DNA of 24,098 nucleotides from Cercozoa sp. M6MM (Eukaryota > Endomyxa: Ascetosporea): NCBI GenBank assembly GCA_040357565.1, contig JBDODJ010000162.1; one strand, written 5' to 3'. Below are positions 9,867-18,039 of the stretch, piece after piece (the stretch's first letter is position 1; every line of letters begins with the position of its first letter). Under the pieces are notes generated by a model that was not told the origin of the DNA, searched no databases, and saw only the letters and a list, made by a program, of their open reading frames with translations. A program made the translations under genes and the position numbers.

Positions 9867-10966
9867 CTAGCTAAAGTCGAAATCCATCACGTCGGCGAGT
9901 GAGTCTTCAACAGCGGCGGCTTTCCGGGCACTCGTAGCGCTCGCAGCACGAACCCCTTGGGCCTGCCCATCCATGAGTCTCTTGATTTCATGGTCAACGG
10001 TGACCTGCTCACTCATCACGCCAGTGTCAGGTTTCGCATCATCGCGTTTCGGTTCTTTCGAGGAGCGCATCATTTCGAACAGCAAACGTTCGTCATCATC
10101 GAGGTCGTTCGAGTCCTGCTCGTTGTCGTCCTCTTCTTGCACAAGCCGCTCCACATCGGCTGCCACATTGTCAAGGTGGTCCAGCTCGTCGTCTAGATCG
10201 TCGAAATCATCTAACTCTTCTTCCGGCTCCGGCTCATCGGCTGAGCAAGATTTCTTGCTCAAGTCGCTCGGTCCGAATTCCACCTCGTATCCGCGCGGAG
10301 CTCTGTACTCGATCTACTCAGAAGCACAAGTTGACAACTGAAATGCTTGGAGAAGCGCTCAGTCTGGAAAGCACCTGAGCAGCGTCGTAGAGTGCACACA
10401 ACGCAAGTGCTTTGTCCTTCTTCTTGCCGTAGCGGTGTTCGTCGATCTGGAAAACAAAAGGATTTTTTACATGTGACTGTTTTGTTTCGGGTTCAGTTTG
10501 AGTTTGATCTCTCAGTTTAAGGTCTACGTTTCATCAGGGAAGTTACGAATGCGCGCAGTCGCTTGGACATTCGGCGATCACTGAGTGTTTCCAGCAGTTC
10601 TTCCGTCTCTTCCTCGATCTGCTCAGCCCCAACAAAGCAAAAGCGTACCAGTTAGTGGAAATAACTGAAGAAAAAACAACGCCACCTCGGCTATCCGAAG
10701 ACTCGTGGGACACTTCCGTTTGCCCGAGGCACTGCCACGTGGCCGAGGCGCGTTCGACTCGGCACTCGTCGAGGCAGCGTCACTCTCACTTGCCTTCTTT
10801 GACACACGCGCACGCTTCTTACCAGCCTGCTTGCCTCTGCACAAGTGCTTCGTCTGGAGACACACCGACCCAAAAACACGTACAGGATGAAGGACGGCAG
10901 CACACGTGCCGGCCGATCCTTTCGCGGCAGACCTCGCTTTTCGCCGGTCTGTTTGTTTTCGTCCAT
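9867..10966 (-). CDS. Unrecognised nuclear-type protein: Lys/Ser-rich N-terminus, acidic middle
   Basis: Five exons join in phase: 10966-10884, 10836-10686, 10618-10547, 10446-10375 and 10313-9867. They encode about 274 residues. The N-terminus (MDENKQTGEKRGLPRKDRPA, then GKQAGKKRARVSKK and SASGKRK) is basic and nuclear-localisation-like. Residues about 79-126 form a compact segment, IEEETEELLETLSDRR then FIDEHRYGKKKDKALALCAL. From about 142 a very acidic stretch (EPEPEEELDDFDDLDDEL) precedes a helical C-terminus ending in VMDFDFS. I do not recognise the family. The charge pattern suggests a chromatin or nucleolar protein, which is inference only. Intron 1 is just 47 nt. Exon 2 was placed at the second of two AG acceptors because only that one keeps the Lys-rich frame. 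The gene is divergent from MUS81. Confidence 0.7.
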
Positions 10967-11274
10967 TAAAGCGTGTGCAGCAGTGTACTACCACCTTTTC
11001 ATTAGCTCTAACACACATTGCAGACTTTGATAGACCTGTCTTGATGATTGTCCGGCGCCCTTAATGAAACACTCAGCCACCTCGACCCTGGCTTTAAAGA
11101 TAGATCACCTCTCAGACGCTTCTTTGGTCTGGGTTCTGGATTTAGAGAGCTAACATAACCCACTAGACATCCGGCCCCAGGTTGCGAAAGAGGGCGGGGG
11201 CAGACTTTACTGTGCACGTGTGACTGAGTGATTGCGTGACTGAGAGAATCAGTGGACACTGACGGTGTCGTGAC
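10967..11274. promoter_or_regulatory. Divergent promoter between the unknown acidic protein and MUS81
   Basis: 308 bp separate the two opposing start codons. The MUS81-proximal part has gtgactgagtg/gtgactgagag direct repeats near 11219-11245. No TATA box or recognisable operator was seen. Dual promoter function is inferred from position. Confidence 0.45.
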
Positions 11275-14200
11275 ATGCCACCACGTGCTCGGGGGGTGGC
11301 ATGTCCGTACAACGAGTCGCTGGTCCAGGAACTGGAGCGTGTGCGGGGCGATGTACCCAGTGGTATCGCGGTGGCCTTTACCCATTTACCTTAACCCTTA
11401 AACCCCTCTACCCTTTTACCCCTTTACCCCTTTGCCCTCCGTCACTGCAGGCAACGACATTACAATGGCGCAGAAGCGGTACCGTGTGGCACTGCGAAAA
11501 GCGATTGCAAGTCTGCATGTGTTTCCGCTGCCTGTTGTGGTACTTTCCGGCACTGAGTTTTTGACTGCTCAGTGGGCGTCAGTGGCATGTCTCAGTGGGC
11601 GTGTGTATGTGTACTAGTAGTACTGTGCTTGGTAGAATGGCGAAATGGCACAGAAATTCGTCGACGGAGTCGGCAAAACCACGGCCAAAGTGATCGATCG
11701 CTACCTGCGCAAGTGGGTTCTCTTTGCCCTTTACCCCCTTTACTCCTTCTACTTCCTTTTACCCCCTTTTTATCCCTTTTACCCCCTTTTTATCCCTTTT
11801 ACCCCTTTTACCCTCTTACCTTTCCCATCACAGAGCAGACAGATGGCGCGACCCATCGAGTGAGGACACAGTGTTCCCGTGCGACATGTCACTCGAACTG
11901 CACAAGGTAGGAGTGTTCATAGTTTGTCCGCGCGGATGCAAGTGCGGCTGTACAGATATTGGTGGACACGTCGAGTTCGCTCCGTGCGGATGAGGAAGTG
12001 CTGCGACAGTGTGGTCGCTTGGAAGACGAGGCACAGATCGAAACCGTTTTTGTCGAAGCGTCTGTTGCACCGCAGTCTTCGAGTGCTGCTGCATGTGTAC
12101 AACTCTTTTACCCCCTTCTACTTCTCTTACCCTTCTGGCCCCTTTTACCCTTTATATCCTCTATACCACTCTCTTTTCACCCCTTTATCCTTTTCAACTC
12201 TCTCATTTCCCTCCAGAACAAGAAGAGAAAGAGCAAGTATCGTCCCAAGAAGGACGCGCAGCCGTACCGTTTTCTGATGGCCATGTTCCGTCTGAGACAG
12301 GCCGCCTTGGGTCGGAGGTACTTTGAACCACTTTACTCCTGACCTCTTTCACCTCTTTACCTCCTTTTTTCCTCTTACCCCCCTTCTCGGTAGAGATGCA
12401 GAGGTCAGAAGCGACGATGCGGAACCGAGTTTCCGAAGAGACGTGGTACTACCTTTTGTGTGCGGCCTTGTATGTATACCAGACAAGGTTGTTAACATGT
12501 GTCTGTGTGTATTTTGACAGATACACCAGGCAGTGAAACAGTGCTTTGGCGACAGTGGTCACTCGCACGTGCGTTTTTCTACTGCCTCGTTTGAGTACCT
12601 CATGTGTCCCCCGAACAAGGTTGTTGCAGGCCCAGGCCTGGCGACAGTCGGTGACCAACGTGCTCGTCAAGAACGATCTTGTCGTTGTGAGCGACGAATT
12701 CGAGGTCGCTCTGTCTGCGCAGGGTATGATTTTTACCCCCTTTGTTTGCCCCATTTTATCCCTCGCCCCCATTGGATGTCTCATTCCACTCTTCCCCCTT
12801 TTCACCTTTTTACCCCCTTTTTATCCCTTTTAACCCCCTTTTTACCCCCTTTTAACCCCCTTTTTACCCCTACTCCCAGGTGCCGAGACAGCGGCCAACA
12901 TGTGCGACGATGCGTTTCGCGAAGTACTACTGCGCACGCCAAAACGTGCGCGTCCCAAGGGCGTCCGAGTTGCGGTACGCACTTCCTTACCAAGTGCATA
13001 CTTAACTAGTGGGCTGCATCCTTACCTAGTGGGGCGCGTGCTTAACTCGTGGGGGTGCATACTTAACTTGTGGCGTTGGACTCCAAAGGGGTTGCAATGG
13101 TGTGTATTATAGGTATGTCTATGTTAATGTAGAGCCTGCCGCAGCAGCGACTGGTGCCGCAGATGGACAGTACCGACGTGCAGCGCGGCGCCGCGTGGCC
13201 GCGCGACATGCTGCTGCTATCGCTGCGACGACCCTCGGCTGCGCAAGTCGTCCTGCTCATCGACAACGTACCCTTTTCGTTCTTCCCTCAGGTTTGAGGG
13301 TGTACCGGGGGTGTAAGGTGTGCCAGGGGTGCCAGGGGGTAGGGCTAAAGGGTAAAAGGTGGCAAAGGGAGTAGGAGGGTAAGGGGGGTAAAACTTTACT
13401 ATTGCGCAGCGAGAGGAACTGCAGCGAAAGAAAAAAAATGCGTTTTGTCAGAAACTGCGCGAGGCCGGAGTACAGGTACGTTGCTCCTGTCTGTCAGCCT
13501 GTCCGTCAGTCCAATTGCTAGTCCAAATGGACCCTAGGTGATGTGTAGTGTGAGATCCGAGCTCTGGCGTTGGGCGACTTTGCCTTTGTTGCACGCGATC
13601 CGCTGAATGTACCTGTGTCTGTGTGTCTGTGTCTGTATGTATGTCTCTTCACACAAGGAATGTTGTTTTTAATATTGTTGTTGTCGAGGAAACAGCTGGA
13701 GCAGGAAGTCGTGCTGAACTGCCTGGTGGAACGCAAAAAACTCGACGACCTGGTCGCTTCTATTAAGGATGGACGCTACCGCGAGCAAAAGTTTCGTCTC
13801 GACACCTGCGGCATCTCGCGCATCGTCTACCTCCTCGAGGGCACGCGCTGGTAGACCCCCTTAACCAGCCCCATCCACTTCTATAAACTACAGAGCACTC
13901 TTATCGCTCCCTACATTTAGGCCAGGAGCAATGCCGGAGTCGGCACTGCACAAGACCATGGCCACCAGCGATGCCGACGAAGGCTTCTATGTCCGACGGA
14001 CGCGCACCGCCGAGGACTCTGTACGAGCCCTGAAAAACCTCTATGTTGCCCTGCGCGCACGCGTGCACAAACAACAAGTGCCGTTAAGTGTGCGTTTCAG
14101 TTTATCGTTTCAATATTTTATCTTGGTCCTTTTTATTTTGGTATTTTTATTTTGTTTTTGACTGACGGTGGTGTGGCAGGGCCCGACACTCACAGAGTTC

Positions 14201-14625
14201 TCGGCACTAATGTCGAAAAAATCCGCAACGCAGTGGAATGCCGGTCAGATGCTCGCTGTGCAGCTCATGTGCATCAAGGTCGGCCTCTTCAGTTGTGTTG
14301 CATGTGTTGTTCTTCTGTCTGACTAAGGAAGTGTTGTGTGTGCAGGGCGTCAGTTCAGGCACAGCCAACGCCGTGCGCGAACGGTTTCCGACTGTGAGAG
14401 CACTGTTTGATTTTCTACGCTCATGCGAGGGCGGCCACAAGGAAAGAGTGAAGCACATCGCCGATCTCAAGGTTGCACGACGATAATCTGCATGAAAACC
14501 AGAAAAAGCATAAGCTGTGTGCTGATGGGTAGGCCCAGAACTCGTCGCGACGCGTCGGACCCGTCGTGGCCGAGCGTATCGTGCGCTTCTTCACCGACAC
14601 TCCCTCCGGCGCGTCGGATGATTAG
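11275..14625 (+). CDS. MUS81: MUS81 structure-specific endonuclease catalytic subunit
   Basis: MUS81, with an EME1/MMS4 partner, cleaves 3' flaps, stalled forks and nicked junctions. Eighteen exons join in phase: 11275-11362, 11451-11539, 11636-11712, 11834-11906, 11956-12096, 12217-12317, 12394-12445, 12521-12568, 12630-12723, 12880-12974, 13133-13267, 13410-13475, 13549-13608, 13696-13850, 13921-14089, 14180-14278, 14346-14471 and 14533-14625. The product is about 586 residues (human about 551). Features in order: N-terminal helix-hairpin-helix region (CPYNESLVQELERV to KTTAKVIDRYLRK, about 10-84); linker with KKRKSKYRPKKD; winged-helix segment (AWRQSVTNVLVKNDLVVVSD, about 226-245); ERCC4 nuclease with LLIDN-REE (about 327-334), LGDFAFVARD (361-370) and catalytic ERKKLDD (385-391); C-terminal HhH with GVSSGTANAV (515-524) and VGPVVAERIVRFF. 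All metal-site motifs are intact. Start: ATG at 11275, ahead of the conserved N-terminal HhH. Several introns are filled with CCCCTTTTA repeats. Confidence 0.96.
11379..11440 (+). repeat. CCCTTTACC pyrimidine repeat in MUS81 intron 1
   Basis: Repeats of taaccctt, acccctcta and acccctttacc between the donor at 11363 and the acceptor at 11450. Confidence 0.85.
11724..11822 (+). repeat. CCCCTTTTTATCCCTTTTA repeat in MUS81 intron 3
   Basis: Near-perfect tandem copies of a unit of about 19 nt (ccccctttttatcccttttac), running almost to the cag acceptor at 11833. Confidence 0.9.
12102..12205 (+). repeat. Pyrimidine repeat in MUS81 intron 5
   Basis: ctttta, cccctt and tttaccc units between exons 5 and 6. 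The composition matches introns 1, 3 and 9. Confidence 0.85.
12733..12870 (+). repeat. CCCCCTTTTTA repeat in MUS81 intron 9
   Basis: Repeated tttaaccccc and ccccttttt units, including three tandem cccccttttta/aacccccttttt copies at about 12811-12870, ahead of the cag acceptor at 12879. Confidence 0.9.
13290..13392 (+). repeat. G-rich repeat in MUS81 intron 11
   Basis: gggtgt, aggggt, gggtaaa and ggagggtaagg units in the intron 13268-13409. This is the only MUS81 intron with the repeat composition in the opposite (G-rich) orientation. It follows directly after the exon encoding the LLIDN active-site strand. Confidence 0.85.
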
Positions 14626-14869
14626 CACCGTACTGCGCTGCGCTGTGCAGATACCGCAGCCTTTAGCTCTAAGGTTCCGAGTGAGTGTCTTTCTCCTGCG
14701 ATTTCGTTTCATTTAATAACGCGCCGGATTGCGATCGCGCGGTGAAGTAAATTTATTGCAGCATCCAGTAGAAGCAATCGCGGAAATCAAAACTGAAAGT
14801 CCGAAACGAAAAGTGCCAGGCAGAGCGACGCTTGCTTTCGGTTTGAGCCATTGCGCAAGGGACTCTGTA
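14626..14869. other. Short intergenic region (MUS81 3' end to the next plus-strand gene)
   Basis: Carries the MUS81 3' UTR and the promoter of the downstream gene. No clear poly(A) hexamer or core promoter motif was seen, and no coding content is supported. Confidence 0.5.
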
Positions 14870-16237
14870 ATGCACTCAAGTTCTGCAGACGGTCAGTAAA
14901 GATATGCGTTCAGGCATTGTATGCAAGGCTCTGCGACGGTTTTCAGTTTCGACCCGTTCAAACAAACCAGCCAGAGCGAACAAGTTGAAGTATGGTGTCA
15001 GGGTGCGATACTGTATCGCTCTTCAGTCTCTCATGCGCACCCTCAGCTTGTCTTGTATTCAGTCAAGGCGCTCTAGAGGTGCTAAAAACTCCAAAACGGA
15101 TCCCGAGTGGGCGAAAAAACCAAACTACCATGCCACAGAAAGCACAGTTTCTCCAGAGAGCGAGGAAGCTGATCCAGAAAACTTCGTCTTTTCTCGAGAG
15201 TGGGACAACTTTGAATTCGGTACTAGATGCTCTTCATTACTCATTGCTGAAACTCAGGCTTATCATATATTATCCTGATGCATAGCTCTGGAATCGTTCG
15301 ACGCAGAAAAGGAAAAAGGAAACATACGAGCCGAAGCTGTACAAGAACTGTGTGACTCTGCTCTATCTGTAGTGACTGCACTCGCCAAAGTGTCAGTTTC
15401 ACTGCAGTGTCTGTTTCTGGAGTTTATACTTTAAATTGATTGTTCGTTCGGAACTGCAGAGCTGGAGCAGGAGAAACAGGGGAATACACGCAACACCATG
15501 ACAGTTTCTGGATCGAGTACGTGGAAGAGCTTGCGGACTCCTTGTGGGACTTCCTTGCGCATTCGCACTTGCGCCTTCCTGAGGTAATCCCAACAAGTCG
15601 ACACTACCCCAGTACAGGACAGAATACTGTTCAGTTGCCATGGACAGAGCAAACTGGAAGCCTGCGAACTGATGCATAACGCAGCAACAACTTTGCTGGA
15701 AGTCAAGAGTCGACTCGCAGATTTGCAGAAACAACAGCCAAATGCTGTCGAGAGTGCACTTTGGTATCTCGAACAGGCGGTAAGTCCGTGTTTCAGTTTA
15801 GTATTCTGATACTTGATAGTAAATTGATTTGTCGACAAAGAATGACTGACAGCATTTCAGAGAACTCAGCTGGATCTGCTCGACGACAGGCTAAATGCTG
15901 CTTATCTCGGCAGTCTGTCCGTTTTGTGGCACCAGATAACGTACCGAAAAAGCTACGACTTCCACGTCTCCAAATACATCTACGGTCTTTCTTGCTTTGG
16001 CAGGCACCTATGCCCTCGCTTACCCAAGAAACTCCTTGTCGAGATCGCAGACGAGGTAAGTTTGCTGACTTTCTTGGCTTTAGTTTTTCCCAACATCGTA
16101 AATCCACTCAGAACGAGCGACTGGCTCAGTGCTTGGATAGCAACCAGTGGCCGAATCAATGCACGGGCTTCCTGCAAAGTCTCGGCGCAGATATTGAGGC
16201 AATCGAGACTCATAACCCTCTCAAAGCAAACACATAA
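14870..16237 (+). CDS. Unrecognised 313-residue helical protein
   Basis: Eight exons join in phase: 14870-14891, 14947-14996, 15063-15219, 15286-15391, 15460-15583, 15618-15779, 15861-16055 and 16112-16237. An AATAAA follows the TAA stop at 16307-16312. The first 60 or so residues are polar and probably disordered (MHSSSADVSTRSNKPARANK, then SRRSRGAKNSK). From about residue 65 the protein is helical: NFVFSREWDNFEF, AEKEKGNIRAEAVQELCDSA, FWIEYVEELADSLWDFLAHS, TTLLEVKSRLADLQKQQ, ALWYLEQARTQLDLLDDRLN, VLWHQITYRKSYDFHVSKYI. The 'AEKEKGN' stretch recalls TPR openings but no full TPR consensus follows, and I do not recognise the family. A second open frame crosses exon 3, but only the frame chosen joins exon 4 in phase. 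Confidence 0.72.
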
Positions 16238-16834
16238 CGAGACACCCTCTTTGGCTGCACAGCAAGTCAAGCAGGGGTAGTAAATTTAGAAAGGAAGACG
16301 AGGCTCAATAAATCAGTCAGTTCTTCAGTTATTGTGGAACTTCAGGTCTACAGTATTGGGTCTCGAATGATCCGCAGATCGATTTCGACCGAAAGACGCC
16401 GTCCTTGGTCATAACAAGGCGTCTGAAAACACACGACGAAGTGAGTGGAATGGAAACTAGCCATGAGCCAACTGACCAGGCTGAAGCCGCGAGGAGCTTT
16501 TCTGCTTCTCTGCAAGGACTCTGTTCAGGAGAAGATCGACAGCAATCCACTGAGGACTGAGCCAGATCTGGTGGTGCAAACTGAGCTGTACCGTACTGCA
16601 CTGTACCTATTGACAGTAACTTACTGAGCAAAGTGACCCGGTCAGGCAGTCGGGTTGTGCGAGGTCAGTGCTAAACCTGAGTGAACACTGTACTGTCGTA
16701 AACCGCCGCTCCTACGCTACAGGCGCGGGTATCGCACATGTCGGTCAGTCACAGTGCGTGCGCCTAGTGGGTCGATGTGCACCACGCGCTGCCTGTAGCG
16801 TCGTAGCAAGCGACGGCGGGTTTTCGGCCTCTCC
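16238..16834 (+). other. Ambiguous region with one coding-like stretch
   Basis: After the poly(A)-type signal at 16307, a plus-strand open frame from about 16355 to 16560 reads coding-like text (YWVSNDPQIDFDRKTPSLVI, then TRRLKTHDE). It contains a GTGAGT...CCAG segment of exactly 39 nt at 16441-16479 and ends at a TGA. No ATG or phase-compatible continuation was found. It may be an exon of an unplaced gene, a decayed exon or noncoding. Confidence 0.3.
16307..16312 (+). terminator. AATAAA poly(A) signal candidate
   Basis: Canonical hexamer 70 nt after the TAA stop of the 313-residue gene. It supports that stop as the true 3' end. Confidence 0.55.
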
Positions 16835-17358
16835 ATGTCCCAGATCGACCACCTGTATCGACCCAAGGGAGTGTCCGGTACTGTTGCAGGATTGCAGAAT
16901 AACATTCATACTAAATTTAGAGGTACCAATATTTATCGCCTCTCTGCTTTTCCGGAAACAACGCCGACTTGCTTTTCTGCGGTTTCGTTTCGACCTAAAG
17001 ATTAAATATGCCTTTCGTCACAATTGAACCTGTTAGATAAATTTGGCACCTCGATCCACACATGTTCCGTTAGATCCGTCGGAAGGACGCGTTTACCCTC
17101 TGAAACAGACAACATTGTGAATATTGCGGTAATTGCTATAAAGTAATAAGCTACCTGGTGACAGACAGAAGGTCAGCACTGAAGGTGCATGCAAGTGTTT
17201 CCTGTGATATCATATGTTTGTCGTGCATTTTATAGAAATACAGGATATACAAAAAAGGCGAGGATACACACTCTCCAGTTCGACAATTCGGATCTCAACG
17301 AGCGTGTTTTCCGAGGTCGGAGCACTTCGCCGACGGACGAACGTACGAGCAATGTTGA
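16835..17358 (+). CDS. Tentative small gene, about 100 residues, unrecognised
   Basis: Three exons, 16835-16922, 17037-17128 and 17236-17358, join in phase from an ATG (MSQIDHLYRPKGVSGTVAGL) to a TGA, with AATAAA at 17412-17417 about 54 nt downstream. Middle-exon text is DKFGTSIHTCSVRSVGRTRL and the last exon starts KYRIYKKGEDTHSP. The last exon is also open in the other two frames. One of these (ending CRFNPFVK at TAA 17416) looks equally coding-like but does not fit the splice phase. A frame-preserving upstream exon cannot be excluded. Function is unknown and confidence is low. Confidence 0.35.
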
Positions 17359-17411
17359 GGAAGACCGTGTTGTCTTTGAGCCTTTAAAGTGTCGGTTTAA
17401 CCCATTCGTTA

Positions 17412-17417
17412 AATAAA
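17412..17417 (+). terminator. AATAAA poly(A) signal candidate
   Basis: Hexamer between the plus-strand tentative gene and the stop of the convergent minus-strand gene at 17423. Confidence 0.4.
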
Positions 17418-17422
17418 TATAG

Positions 17423-17754
17423 TTAGACTGAAGAAGTTACTCTTGCGGAGTGGAGATTTTGGGTGTCCAGTCTTGATCCCAAACCTGTAACATTCAGACA
17501 CGTCTTCTTGTACCCCAACTGAACTGAGGTGAACGGAATCAGTACGAAATCAGCGACCGAGTGCTTGGTTATTCTGAGAACGGCGAGGTTTCTCGCGTCG
17601 TCTTTTCGCACTGTCTGCTCAGTGAACAACACAGAACTTACAAGGACAGACAGTTTTAAAACTCAACCATGGTTTTATTTACCTTGCCGCGACGTGCAGC
17701 CCCGCCCCGCCTTCTGCCAAAGCGTTCTCGACGCTCAACTTTGTCACTACTCAT
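17423..17754 (-). CDS. Small basic protein, 87 residues, unrecognised
   Basis: Two exons, 17754-17683 and 17614-17423, are joined by a 68-nt GT-AG intron (donor GTAAAT, acceptor gagcag) in phase 0. Exon 1 is strongly basic: MSSDKVERRERFGRRRGGAA then RRGK. Exon 2 continues TVRKDDARNLAVLRITKHSV, then ADFVLIPFTSVQLGYKKTC. The Arg/Gly-rich N-terminus looks like an RNA- or DNA-binding tail ahead of a small, mainly beta or mixed domain. I do not recognise the family. It is transcribed in the same direction as the coiled-coil gene upstream and converges with the tentative 100-residue gene. Confidence 0.58.
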
Positions 17755-18039
17755 GTGGAGCTATTCTGTGTTTCTCGTTGGTGCAACAGAATGGCAGAAA
17801 AACAAACACAGAATTCCCCATATTTTCCGAGAATCCAATAGCTCAGGCTCCGAGACCGTACTGAACAGCATGAGGCACTTTAACACATAGAAGTATCATC
17901 TTCACGTTCGTCTCTGACGTGCCTGAGGGTCCAGTTCAAAGCAGGGCACCTGAATTTTGGACTGAAATGAAAACTGAGCGAAGCGATGCGAAAGTTGTGT
18001 TATTTTGGAACAATCAAGCGTAAAAACAAAAAGGAAGTG
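17755..18039. other. Intergenic region between two minus-strand genes
   Basis: Holds the 3' UTR of the coiled-coil gene and the promoter of the 87-residue gene. A plus-strand open frame crosses part of it but mirrors no splice-supported exon. No motif was recognised. Confidence 0.45.

Noticed and set aside
9780..9880. tRNA gene or tRNA-derived SINE on the minus strand (a TAGCTAGTTG word and a GGTTCTATTCC word)
   Set aside because: The spacing fits poorly, the B-box lacks a consensus base, and no acceptor stem or anticodon arm could be drawn.
15008..15285. Alternative frame across exon 3 of the 313-residue gene (GALEVLKTPKR...)
   Set aside because: Its continuation after the GTACTA donor gives an unlikely peptide and a stop, while the chosen frame joins the next exons in phase.
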